DNA of 59,232 nucleotides, taken from NCBI GenBank assembly GCA_019420345.1, contig JAHZHI010000031.1, forward strand, positions 1-59,232. The letters are read 5' to 3'. The position numbers and the translations under genes are program-made. The DNA comes from Peptococcaceae bacterium. GTDB lineage: Bacteria; Bacillota; Peptococcia; Peptococcales; Peptococcaceae. The notes beneath the pieces are model-generated. The model saw only the letters and a program-made list of their open reading frames with translations, was not told the origin of the DNA and searched no databases. How positions within the stretch are numbered: position 1 is the first letter of the stretch; the number at the start of each line of letters is the position of its first letter. This document shows, one piece after another, positions 26,259 to 33,978 of the stretch.

Positions 26259-27197
26259 ATGAGTAAAGTTCTTGTATTTGGGCATGCCAATCCGGATACG
26301 GATTCCATCGCCAGCGCTATTAGCTATGCGTACTTGTTGAATCAAACGGGTCATGAAGCCACTGCTTATGCATTGGGTGCGCCATCCGAAGAAACACAGT
26401 TTGCGTTGGATTATTTTGGCGTAGCTGCACCAAAGGTTATTGAAAAGGCTGCTGAAGTGGCCGATGCCGATACGATCTTGGCACTGGTTGACCATAATGA
26501 AGCACAGCAGTCTCTGCCGGATCGCGGCGACTATCGCATCTGGAGCGTTGTTGATCATCACCGCATTGCGAATATTGAAACGGTTGAGCCGCTCAACTAT
26601 CGTGCTGAAACCGTTGGCTGCACCAGCACCATTCTTTACAAAATGTACAATGAACAAGGCGTTGACATTCCAAAAGATATGGCTGGTATGATGCTTTCGG
26701 CTGTCATCAGCGATACGCTTTTGATGAAGTCTCCAACCTGCACACCAGAAGACGAAGCGGCCATTATTGCGTTGGCAGCTTTGGCTGGCGTAGATTATAA
26801 TACTTATGGATTGGATCTGTTAAAAGCTGGCACCAATCTCTCTGCAAAATCTTGCGAAGAACTTTTAGATCTTGATGCTAAGAGCTTCCCAATGGGCAAT
26901 GCAACCGTTCGTATCGCTCAGGTTAATACCGTTGATGTGAACGATGTGCTTACCCGCAAAGCAGAATTGACCGAACTCATGCAGAAGAACAGTGAAAAAG
27001 AAGGCTATGATCTTTTCGTGCTGCTCATTACCAATATTCTCGACAGCAACTCCACTGCGTTGATTACAGGCAGCGAGACTGCAAAGGTTGAAAGTGCCTT
27101 TGGCGTGACTGTGACAGACGGCCTTGCAGAACTGGCTGGTGTCGTATCCAGAAAGAAACAGGTTGTGCCACCACTCACCAAGGCTTTTGAAGGTTAA
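26259..27197 (+). CDS. ppaC: Family II (Mn-dependent) inorganic pyrophosphatase
   Basis: A 312-residue DHH-family pyrophosphatase. FGHANPDTDSIASA supplies the first metal ligands, VDHNE and VDHHR are the DHH motif, and the C-terminal SRKKQVVPPL holds the substrate-binding Arg/Lys pair. I start at ATG 26259, which has AGAGGAA eight bases upstream; the longer GTG start adds nine residues without homology. No CBS insert is present, so it is the simple unregulated form. It hydrolyses PPi in the cytoplasm. Confidence 0.96.
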   Translation: MSKVLVFGHANPDTDSIASAISYAYLLNQTGHEATAYALGAPSEETQFALDYFGVAAPKVIEKAAEVADADTILALVDHNEAQQSLPDRGDYRIWSVVDHHRIANIETVEPLNYRAETVGCTSTILYKMYNEQGVDIPKDMAGMMLSAVISDTLLMKSPTCTPEDEAAIIALAALAGVDYNTYGLDLLKAGTNLSAKSCEELLDLDAKSFPMGNATVRIAQVNTVDVNDVLTRKAELTELMQKNSEKEGYDLFVLLITNILDSNSTALITGSETAKVESAFGVTVTDGLAELAGVVSRKKQVVPPLTKAFEG

Positions 27198-27206
27198 TGA
27201 ATAAAA

Positions 27207-27239
27207 GAGAAAAAGAGACTGCCGTGCAGTCTCTTTTTT
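27207..27239 (+). terminator. Terminator between ppaC and the fumarase genes
   Basis: AGAGACTGC (27214-27222), 3-nt loop, GCAGTCTCT (27226-27234), then T run. It lies only 18 bases before the fumarase start, so the fumarase genes need read-through or a promoter I cannot see. Confidence 0.8.
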
Positions 27240-27256
27240 CAAAAGGAGCTTTTTCA

Positions 27257-28117
27257 ATGAAAACTTTAGATGTAAAAAAAATCACAGAAGCCATTCGGCA
27301 TTTTGCTGTGGAAGTTAATACAGACCTGCCAAAAGATGTAGAGCAGGCACTTGTTGATGGCCGGGAGAAGGAAGAATCTCCTTTTGGCATTTATTGCTTT
27401 GATCAAATTTTGGCCAATGCGCGCCTGGCGCGTGAAGAACATCAGGCCATGTGTCAGGACACTGGCACACTTGTTGTATATTTAAATGTTGGTCAAGACC
27501 TGCACCTTGTTGGCGGTGATGTGACGGAAGCTGTCAATGAAGGCGTGCGGCTTGGTTATGATGAAGGCTATTTGCGCCGCAGCATGGTTGAGGAGCCTGT
27601 GTTTGATCGCGTCAATACTGGCGATAATACGCCAGCAGTCATTCACTATAACATTGTGCCTGGTGATCAGTGCGAAATTATCCTTATGCCTAAAGGCGGT
27701 GGCGCCGAAAATATGGGAGCACTTGGTATGCTGAAGCCGACAGCTGGTAAACAGGGCGTGGTGGACTTTGTTGTAGAAGCCGTGTCTAAGGCAGGCGGCA
27801 ATCCTTGCCCTCCGATTATTGTTGGTGTTGGTATTGGCGGCACCATGGAAAAAGCAACAGCGATTGCCAAAGAAGCATTGATGCGTCCGATCGGTTCAAA
27901 ACATGCTGATGCTCGTTATGCAGAGATGGAGGCGGAGATTCTCGATCGCGTCAATGCGTTGGGGATCGGTCCTCAAGGACTTGGCGGACGTGTGACGGCG
28001 CTGGCTGTGCATATCAATACTTATCCATGCCACATTGCATCGCTGCCAGTGGCTGTGAACATTAACTGTCATGCAGCACGTCATACCCGCATTGTTTTAG
28101 AAGGAGAGGAGGCATAA
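27257..28117 (+). CDS. Class I fumarate hydratase, alpha subunit
   Basis: A 286-residue N-terminal-type subunit of two-subunit Fe-S fumarase (could be L-tartrate dehydratase). Cluster cysteines are in HQAMCQDTG, GNPCPP and NINCHAARH; MPKGGGAENMG is conserved. Start ATG 27257 with AAAAGGAG upstream; the frame is open 20 codons earlier but runs through the terminator hairpin. Such enzymes are oxygen-labile. The beta subunit follows after 2 bases. Confidence 0.92.
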   Translation: MKTLDVKKITEAIRHFAVEVNTDLPKDVEQALVDGREKEESPFGIYCFDQILANARLAREEHQAMCQDTGTLVVYLNVGQDLHLVGGDVTEAVNEGVRLGYDEGYLRRSMVEEPVFDRVNTGDNTPAVIHYNIVPGDQCEIILMPKGGGAENMGALGMLKPTAGKQGVVDFVVEAVSKAGGNPCPPIIVGVGIGGTMEKATAIAKEALMRPIGSKHADARYAEMEAEILDRVNALGIGPQGLGGRVTALAVHINTYPCHIASLPVAVNINCHAARHTRIVLEGEEA

Positions 28118-28119
28118 CC

Positions 28120-28671
28120 ATGGAAAAACATATTCAAGTGCCATTTCAAGCAGAAGAATTGGCTGGCTTGCGTGCAGGCGATACTGTCATGTTGTCTGGT
28201 GTTATTTATACTTCTCGTGATAAGGCGCATAAACGTATGGCAGAAACTTTAGATAAGGGAGAATCTTTGCCCGTCGATTGGCAGGGACAGCTCATTTATT
28301 ATGCAGGCCCAACCCCGGCAAAACCTGGTCAAGCGATTGGGTCGATTGGACCAACAACGTCCAGCCGCATGGATGCCTTTGCACCACGTTTAATGGACGA
28401 AGCTGGCTTAAAAGGCATGCTGGGAAAAGGGCCTCGTAGCCAGGAAGTCATTGATGCCATCGCACGCAATGGCGCGGTATATATGGTGGCAATTGGTGGA
28501 ACTGGTGCGGCCATTTCCAAAAGTGTGAAAAAGGCAGAAGTTGTCGCTTATGACGATCTGGGTACAGAAGCAATTCGACGTTTAGAAATCGAAAATTTGG
28601 CAGCAATTGTGGCCATTGATGCACAGGGAGGCAATTTGTTCGAAACGGGACGTGCACAATATGCCGAATAA
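28120..28671 (+). CDS. Class I fumarate hydratase, beta subunit
   Basis: A 183-residue C-terminal-type subunit. LRAGDTVMLSGVIYTSRDKAHKRM and PTTSSRMDAF.P.L...GLKGMLGKG are the conserved family segments, with the AIGGTGA segment near the end. It completes the [4Fe-4S] hydro-lyase with the preceding gene. Fumarate or tartrate specificity cannot be separated by eye, but no tartrate transporter is nearby, favouring fumarase. Confidence 0.92.
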   Translation: MEKHIQVPFQAEELAGLRAGDTVMLSGVIYTSRDKAHKRMAETLDKGESLPVDWQGQLIYYAGPTPAKPGQAIGSIGPTTSSRMDAFAPRLMDEAGLKGMLGKGPRSQEVIDAIARNGAVYMVAIGGTGAAISKSVKKAEVVAYDDLGTEAIRRLEIENLAAIVAIDAQGGNLFETGRAQYAE

Positions 28672-28677
28672 AATCAT

Positions 28678-28704
28678 TTGACACAATAGCTTTGATAGTA
28701 TAAT
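28678..28704 (+). promoter_or_regulatory. Promoter of a candidate small RNA
   Basis: TTGACA (28678-28683) and TATAAT (28699-28704), both perfect hexamers but with a short 15-nt spacer. Confidence 0.5.
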
Positions 28705-28710
28705 ATAAAT

Positions 28711-28795
28711 AACGGATAAGATAACGCGAAGAAAATGTTATCGTTTTATGATGAAAAGGACAAGGGTGTTCTGTGAAGAGCACCCTTGTTTTTTT
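28711..28795 (+). ncRNA. Candidate small RNA of about 85 nt
   Basis: Between the promoter at 28678-28704 and the strong terminator at 28761-28795 there is no open frame with a ribosome site. The transcript would hold a hairpin GATAAC (28720-28725) with GTTATC (28737-28742), an A/G-rich single strand, then the terminator. It could instead be just the 3' end of the fumarase transcript. No known family recognised. Confidence 0.35.
28761..28795 (+). terminator. Strong terminator downstream of fumarase/sRNA
   Basis: CAAGGGTG (28761-28768) pairs with CACCCTTG (28781-28788), extended by three further pairs, followed by seven T. Confidence 0.88.
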
Positions 28796-29105
28796 ATTTG
28801 GTAAAATAATTTTCGCTGTAGATCAATCGTTCAACAAGCTTTTCTAGAGACATTTTTTGTTAAAAATAATATAGAATTATTAAAAATAATGTAAAAAACA
28901 AGAAAAACACTTGACAAATTGATTGGCACGAAAAGTAAAAAATTCTTTTTAGATATGTTTTCTTCGAAAAGAGGTGGGGTATAAAAAAGAAAATTCGTGT
29001 ATCATATTTTGGCTGATTTGTCTAGTATAAATACCGTGATATCACAAAAAAGATTGTGATTACTATATATATTCCTATATGAAATGGAAAAATATTAGGA
29101 TTTTA
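28796..29105. other. AT-rich intergenic stretch without a recognised gene
   Basis: About 310 bases rich in A and T. It contains a TTGACA without a good -10 (28912-28917), a TATAAA-type box near 29026 and a 10-bp palindrome GTGATATCAC at about 29037. No supported reading frame on either strand. It is probably upstream regulatory DNA of the ABC importer. Confidence 0.5.
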
Positions 29106-29133
29106 TTGACAGTTGACCATAATAAGATATAAT
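29106..29133 (+). promoter_or_regulatory. Promoter of the heteromeric ABC importer operon
   Basis: TTGACA (29106-29111), 16-nt spacer, TATAAT (29128-29133). Predicted start about 29140, right before the 5' arm of the long stem. Confidence 0.7.
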
Positions 29134-29142
29134 TAAAACAAA

Positions 29143-29252
29143 GAATAACGATAAGCAAAGTTAATGCAAGCAATTTTTTAATTTGTTTTGCGGCGTTCAT
29201 TTATCGATTAAATAAAACGGACTTATTTATTAAAGCTTGCTTATCGTCATTC
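29143..29252 (+). promoter_or_regulatory. Structured 5' leader, possible three-way-junction RNA
   Basis: Bases 29143-29158 pair with 29237-29252 (15 of 16 pairs, one A-C mismatch), continued by TTAAT (29161-29165) with ATTAA (29229-29233). Inside lie two hairpins: GCAA...TTGC (29166-29191) and CGTT-ATTTA...TAAAT-AACG (about 29194-29219). This closes a three-way junction in the untranslated leader. No consensus of a riboswitch class I know fits (TPP, purine, guanidine, SAM checked by eye). No terminator follows, so control, if any, would be at translation or stability. Confidence 0.45.
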
Positions 29253-29308
29253 ACTGTAATTCGTAGCACTCATTATTCTAACACTATTAAAAGAATGGAA
29301 GTGGACGT

Positions 29309-30061
29309 ATGGGAGAAGACACGAGACAAGATAAAGTTGTTGTCAATCATTTAACCAAACGCTTCGGCGATTTGTTAGTATTAAATGACATCAACTTCAC
29401 CGTAAAAAAAGGTGAATTCCTCGTTATCGTAGGCCCGACAGGCTGCGGTAAGACGACGTTCTTAAATCTGTTGTCAACATTGTATGTGCCTAGTGAAGGG
29501 GAAGTCCTCATTGACGGTGAACCAGCAGATCCAAGGAAACACAGTATTTCATTCGTGTTTCAGGAACCATCCTGCCTGCCTTGGCGAACGGTAAAAGAAA
29601 ACATTGCTTACGGTATGGAAATTAAAAAATGGCCAAAGGATAAAATTGAAAAGAAGGTTCAAGAGGTTATGGAATTGGTCGGTTTGACTCAAACTCAGGA
29701 CCTCTATCCTGCTCAGATTTCATCCAGTATGGAGCAACGCGTGGCAATAGCAAGAGCGTTTGCAACTGATCCGGACTTGCTTCTCATGGATGAACCTTAT
29801 GGTCAGTTGGATGTAAAACTTCGTTTCTATTTGGAAGACGAGTTGGTTCGTATTTGGCAGGAGCTGCACAACACAGTTATCTTTATCACGCATAACGTTG
29901 AAGAGGCGGTTTATATTGCGGAACGTATTTTGGTATTAACCAATAAGCCTACGACGATTAAGGAATCTATTCCAATTAATTTGCCAAGACCTCGGGACGC
30001 TTTGGCAGATGATTTCGTTGAATTGCGTAACTATGTTACCGATGCCATCAAGTGGTGGTAA
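29309..30061 (+). CDS. ABC importer ATPase 1, degenerate signature motif
   Basis: A 250-residue ATPase of the nitrate/sulfonate/taurine (SsuB/TauB) type. Walker A is GPTGCGKTT (42-50), Q-loop FVFQEPS, Walker B LLLMDEP with Asp161-Glu162, switch His195 (FITHNVEEA). The ABC signature, normally LSGGM/Q, is ISSSMEQR (137-144), so its contribution to the opposite ATP site should be poor. A second, different ATPase with the reverse pattern is encoded at 32965-33720. GGAAGTGG precedes the ATG. First gene of the operon. Confidence 0.92.
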   Translation: MGEDTRQDKVVVNHLTKRFGDLLVLNDINFTVKKGEFLVIVGPTGCGKTTFLNLLSTLYVPSEGEVLIDGEPADPRKHSISFVFQEPSCLPWRTVKENIAYGMEIKKWPKDKIEKKVQEVMELVGLTQTQDLYPAQISSSMEQRVAIARAFATDPDLLLMDEPYGQLDVKLRFYLEDELVRIWQELHNTVIFITHNVEEAVYIAERILVLTNKPTTIKESIPINLPRPRDALADDFVELRNYVTDAIKWW

Positions 30062-30117
30062 GCAAACACTTGGGCATAAAAAATAAAAGGTAAAAAATTG
30101 AAGGGAGTGTGTTTCTT

Positions 30118-31218
30118 ATGAAACGTCACAAAAAAACATGGAAAGTCGCAACAGCTGTCGTTTTATCAGTCGCATTGCTTGGGACGCTTGCCGGTTGCGG
30201 CGGCGGTGACGGTGGCGGCTCCGGAAGCGGTGGGGATGTCCTTGCTGTGTCTGGTGGTTTTCAGGGTCAGATTGATGCTTGGCCAGCGTATTATGCAACC
30301 ACGACGGATCCATCCATCCAAGAAAAATATGGCATCAATATGACCATGGAATACTTTGATTCTGGGATGCCGATGGTTCAAACGGTTCCTGCGAATCAGT
30401 TGGCCATTATGAGTAACGGGTCCGTACCTACTCTGATGTCTGCATTGCGTTATGATACGCCGATCGTTGGTGTATCTTCTAACGAATCTCGTGCAAACGC
30501 TGTATTGGCGCGTGAAGGGGATGCGATCTTTAATACGAAGAACGAAAATGGTACCTATGGTACTGCTGAAGATGTAAAGGGCAAAACCTTCCTGACTACG
30601 ACCGTTTCTACTGGTACCTACACGTTGTCTGGTTACCTTGCTCAGTTTGGCTTGACTGAAGATGACGTTACTGTACGTAACTTGGAACAGGCTCAGGCTA
30701 TTGCAGCATTTGAATCTGGCGAAGGTGACTACCTCGTTCTCTGGGCACCATTCCTTTACACTGGTCTTGAAAAGGGCTGGCAGGAAGTTGCTACTGCTGA
30801 ACAGGTTGGTTCTACTTGCTTGATGCTGTGGGTTGCTGATCCTAAGATGGCAGAAGAAAATCCTGATGCAATCGCTAGCATGCTTGCTATGATGAGCGAA
30901 GGTGCTGATCGTTTCAATAAAGAAGGCACCGATATGGCTGGTGAAATCTCTAGCTTCTTCACTGATTGGGCCGCAATGGAAGTAACTGAAGAAAATGCGG
31001 CGTTGGATATTAAATCCCATGATATTCCAAGTCTCGAAGACCAGCTTGAAATGCTGCAGAGCGGTACTTTGCTCGCCGATCTCCAGAAGACTGCGGACTA
31101 CTTCGTATCCCAGGGTCAGTACACTGCTGATGAAAAGCAGCAGCTTGAAGACAAGGGATATTGCATCGATTCTTCCTTCCTTGAAAGAGCCATTGAAATT
31201 AAAGATGAAAAGAAATAA
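30118..31218 (+). CDS. Substrate-binding lipoprotein (SsuA/TauA-like)
   Basis: A 366-residue exported lipoprotein: basic N-terminus, hydrophobic core and lipobox LAGC with Cys27, then a Gly/Ser-rich linker. The mature part resembles NMT1/SsuA-like binding proteins (FQGQIDAWPAYYATT; VKGKTFLTTTVSTGTYTLSGYLAQFGL). ATG 30118 follows AAGGGAG by ten bases; an upstream GTG is too close to that site. Ligand unknown: sulfonates, taurine-like compounds, nitrate or pyrimidine precursors are all used by relatives. A hairpin (31239-31268) behind the gene may stabilise its mRNA. Confidence 0.9.
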   Translation: MKRHKKTWKVATAVVLSVALLGTLAGCGGGDGGGSGSGGDVLAVSGGFQGQIDAWPAYYATTTDPSIQEKYGINMTMEYFDSGMPMVQTVPANQLAIMSNGSVPTLMSALRYDTPIVGVSSNESRANAVLAREGDAIFNTKNENGTYGTAEDVKGKTFLTTTVSTGTYTLSGYLAQFGLTEDDVTVRNLEQAQAIAAFESGEGDYLVLWAPFLYTGLEKGWQEVATAEQVGSTCLMLWVADPKMAEENPDAIASMLAMMSEGADRFNKEGTDMAGEISSFFTDWAAMEVTEENAALDIKSHDIPSLEDQLEMLQSGTLLADLQKTADYFVSQGQYTADEKQQLEDKGYCIDSSFLERAIEIKDEKK

Positions 31219-31238
31219 TGTAAAATAAGAATGGTGGA

Positions 31239-31268
31239 GGGGAGTCTGTTGTAGTTGATAGACTCCCC
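31239..31268 (+). other. Stable intercistronic hairpin
   Basis: GGGGAGTCT (31239-31247) pairs with AGACTCCCC (31260-31268) around 12 nt. Only a weak GTCTTTCTT tail follows, so it is more likely a partial terminator or mRNA stabiliser that keeps binding protein in excess over permeases. Confidence 0.6.
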
Positions 31269-31349
31269 GTCTTTCTTAAGAGACGTGACATGAGACACTC
31301 CTGCTTTCTTACAAGGAAAGCGAAAATAACATTGAGTGGAGGTGTAGAT

Positions 31350-32159
31350 ATGGCGAGCAATAAAAAGTTGAAACGTACAGAACGAAAACAAAGTTTCTAT
31401 ACGATTATTTCTGTTATTTCTATTTGCGTGTTCCTTTGCGCCTGGGAAGGTATTGTGCGCGCGGGGTTGATTTCTCCGCATCTTTTGGCATCACCAACAC
31501 AGGTTATCTCGCTATTTATCGATAAATTATCCAATCCAAATCCGGACGGTACGATTATTTGGGGACACATAGGTTTGAGTTTGGAAGAAGCGTTGATTGG
31601 TTATATCTTAGCGTTAGTGATCGGGATTCCTCTTGGTTTGGCCATGGGATGGTTTACAACGTTTGATGGCCTTGTTCGACCAATTTTTGAAATCGTTCGT
31701 CCTATTCCATCTGTTGCATGGATTCCTCTTTGCATCATTTGGTTTGGTACTGGGCTGTTCAGTAAGGTTTTTATCATTTTCGTTGGGGCGTTGGTGCCAT
31801 GTGTTATTAACTCGTGCTCTGGTGTAAAGATGACAAATCCAACTTATATTCGAATGGCTAAAACCTATGGTGCAGGCAGTTGGGAAATCTTCAAGAATGT
31901 TTGCGTACCATCTGCATTACCAATGGTGTTTGGTGGCTTGCAAGTGGCTTTAGCTACTGCATGGACCTGCCTTGTTGCTGCTGAAATGGTTGGCGCAAAT
32001 GCTGGCTTGGGTTTCTTCATCGAAATGGGCCGCCGTCTTTTGATGCCAGATATGATCATTCTTGGGATGGTTTTGACGGCATTGACTGGGGTTGTTATTA
32101 CTATTATTGTTGGCTTTATTGAAAAACAGCTCGTTAAGGGCAGCAGAAAAGGTCAGTAA
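31350..32159 (+). CDS. ABC importer permease 1
   Basis: A 269-residue membrane subunit with about six helices. The cytoplasmic coupling segment reads AKTYGAGSWEIFKNVCVPSALPMVFGGLQVAL, the EAA-like motif of SsuC/TauC permeases. ATG 31350 follows GGAGGTG; the frame is open 20 codons earlier but overlaps the hairpin region without homology. It differs clearly in sequence from permease 2 encoded 14 bases downstream, implying a heterodimeric channel. Confidence 0.93.
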   Translation: MASNKKLKRTERKQSFYTIISVISICVFLCAWEGIVRAGLISPHLLASPTQVISLFIDKLSNPNPDGTIIWGHIGLSLEEALIGYILALVIGIPLGLAMGWFTTFDGLVRPIFEIVRPIPSVAWIPLCIIWFGTGLFSKVFIIFVGALVPCVINSCSGVKMTNPTYIRMAKTYGAGSWEIFKNVCVPSALPMVFGGLQVALATAWTCLVAAEMVGANAGLGFFIEMGRRLLMPDMIILGMVLTALTGVVITIIVGFIEKQLVKGSRKGQ

Positions 32160-32173
32160 GGAGGTGCCTGGTT

Positions 32174-32989
32174 ATGAGTGAAACAATTTCCGAACGCAGA
32201 GGCGGTAATGTATTGCAAAAAGCCCTGCGCAATAAACGCGTGTTGAACGTGATCTCTATTGTCCTCTTCTTGGGCATCTGGGACTTGATCGTCGTTGCTG
32301 GTAATGCCACAATGATGCCTCGCCCTTGGGAGGTTGTTGTTGAATGGGTTGACATGTTCCAGTCAAAACTGGCTGGTTATACGTTGATCATGCATACTTG
32401 GATCAGTTTCCGTCGTGTAATGATCGCGTTCATATTGGCAGCGGTTATCGGTATTCCGGTTGGGGTGCTGATGGGCTTTAATAAAACTGCCAATGCCATT
32501 ATTCGTCCGATCTTCGAATTCTTTAAGCCAATGCCACCTATTGCATGGATTTCTATCTCCATTTTATGGTTTGGGATTGGTGAAACTTCCAAGATTTTCA
32601 TCATTTTCATTGGTGCGTTGGTACCATTGATTCTGAACTCTTACAATGGGATTCGTCTCGTTGACCCTGAATTGTATGATTGCATCCGTAATTTGGGCGC
32701 TAGTTATTGGCAAGAACATCTTCAAGTTACGGCACCATCTTGTATTCCTGCTATTTTTGCTGGTTTGCAGATTGCGCTGTCTACTTCTTGGACTTGCGTG
32801 GTAGCTGCGGAATTGGTTGGTGCAAGAAGCGGCCTGGGCTTCGTTATTAACCAGGGCATGAGAATTGATAACACTGCGATGTGTATTGCCGGGATGTTGA
32901 CCATTTGTATCGTCTCCTTCCTGACCTCTCTCGCATTGACCTTGATTGAAAGGGGGCTTTGTCCATGGACGAGAAACACACAAATATAA
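32174..32989 (+). CDS. ABC importer permease 2
   Basis: A 271-residue permease of the same family: IRNLGASYWQEHLQVTAPSCIPAIFAGLQIALSTSWTCVVAAELVGA is the coupling region and following helix. AAGGAGGTG lies before the ATG. Its 3' end overlaps the start of ATPase 2 by 25 bases, so the two are translationally coupled, suggesting permease 2 and ATPase 2 are made together. Confidence 0.93.
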   Translation: MSETISERRGGNVLQKALRNKRVLNVISIVLFLGIWDLIVVAGNATMMPRPWEVVVEWVDMFQSKLAGYTLIMHTWISFRRVMIAFILAAVIGIPVGVLMGFNKTANAIIRPIFEFFKPMPPIAWISISILWFGIGETSKIFIIFIGALVPLILNSYNGIRLVDPELYDCIRNLGASYWQEHLQVTAPSCIPAIFAGLQIALSTSWTCVVAAELVGARSGLGFVINQGMRIDNTAMCIAGMLTICIVSFLTSLALTLIERGLCPWTRNTQI

Positions 32990-33720
32990 TCGAGTGCGTG
33001 GATATCTCCAAAGAATTTGGCGACAAAAAAGTATTGTCAAAGATGAACTTCCATGCAAAAGAGAACGAATTTGTCGTTATTCTTGGGCCGGGGCAGTCTG
33101 GTAAGAGTACATTGATGCGTTTGATTGCCGGCTTTGAAGCACCTACCACTGGTCATGTCTATGTTAATGGTGAAGAAGTGGATGGTCCGAGTGATAAAGT
33201 TGGTTTTGTATTCCAGCGTTACACTTTGTTCTTCTGGCGTACGGTTATGGGCAACGTTGAAATGGGGCCAAAATTAAAAGGTATTCCTAAAGAAGAACGT
33301 CGTAAAATGGCGCAGAAGTACATTGACCTTGTTGGTTTGACAGGATTTGAAAACAGTTATCCAAATCAGCTGTCAGGTGGGATGAAACAGCGTGTAGGTA
33401 TTGCGCGTGCGTATGTCAATGAACCTACATTGCTGATTCTTGATGAACCGTTTGGTCAGTTGGATGCGCAGACGCGTATTCTCATGGAAATTGAGATTGA
33501 ACGTGTTTGGCAGGAAGAAAAACGTACGATTTTGTTTGTAACGTCTAACATCGATGAAGCTATTTATCTGGCTGACCGCATTATCATCCTTGATGGTAAG
33601 CTGCCTAGCTATCTCGCCGGTGAATATGTTGTCGATCTTCCTCGTCCACGTAATTTAACGGGTCATGATTTCCTGGAGCTGCGTAAGAAAATTACTGATT
33701 CGATGAGTCTTGTACTTTAA
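32965..33720 (+). CDS. ABC importer ATPase 2, switch histidine replaced
   Basis: A 251-residue SsuB/TauB-type ATPase. Walker A GPGQSGKST (41-49), Q-loop FVFQRYT, intact signature LSGGMKQR (136-143), Walker B LLILDEP with Asp160-Glu161. The switch (H-loop) residue, normally His, is Ser194 (FVTSNIDEA). I start at ATG 32965, eight bases after AGGGGG; a TTG two codons earlier is less likely. Together with ATPase 1 it would form one competent ATP site (ATPase 1 Walker/His with this signature) and one degenerate site. Confidence 0.92.
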   Translation: MDEKHTNIIECVDISKEFGDKKVLSKMNFHAKENEFVVILGPGQSGKSTLMRLIAGFEAPTTGHVYVNGEEVDGPSDKVGFVFQRYTLFFWRTVMGNVEMGPKLKGIPKEERRKMAQKYIDLVGLTGFENSYPNQLSGGMKQRVGIARAYVNEPTLLILDEPFGQLDAQTRILMEIEIERVWQEEKRTILFVTSNIDEAIYLADRIIILDGKLPSYLAGEYVVDLPRPRNLTGHDFLELRKKITDSMSLVL

Positions 33721-33738
33721 TGAAAGGAGGCGCTTCTG

Positions 33739-33876
33739 ATGATACTTGGCGCGTGGATTCCGATGGAGTGGGCTGTTTTCTTCACCGAAGTGGTTGGGCT
33801 GTTGGTTCTCTTCATTGTCATTCGAAAACTGGTCTTTTATCTATCGGAACGCTTCTTAGGTAAAGATGATAAATAA
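33739..33876 (+). CDS. 45-residue single-pass membrane miniprotein
   Basis: ATG 33739 has a strong AAAGGAGG (33723-33730) eight bases upstream and begins 18 bases after the ATPase 2 stop. The product starts MILGAWIPMEWAVFF and has one hydrophobic helix (about residues 11-30) followed by a basic/acidic tail ending LGKDDK. No cysteine. It ends two bases before the operon terminator, so it is the last gene of the importer operon. No family recognised; a small accessory subunit or stabiliser of the transporter is a reasonable guess, unproven. Confidence 0.65.
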   Translation: MILGAWIPMEWAVFFTEVVGLLVLFIVIRKLVFYLSERFLGKDDK

Positions 33877-33878
33877 TG

Positions 33879-33913
33879 AAAAAATCTCGAGCTTTCATGC
33901 TCGAGATTTTTTT
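33879..33913 (+). terminator. Terminator of the ABC importer operon
   Basis: ATCTCGAGC and GCTCGAGAT arms around TTTCAT, A-run before and seven T after. Confidence 0.9.
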
Positions 33914-33978
33914 ATGGAATTGGCAGTGGCGGTGCCCTGTGTTATGATGGAGATGGAGTATTGAAAGGAGGGCGAAAC

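Noticed and set aside
29140..29308. TPP, SAM or guanidine riboswitch before the importer
   Set aside because: The conserved core sequences of these classes are absent, so only an unnamed structured leader is claimed.
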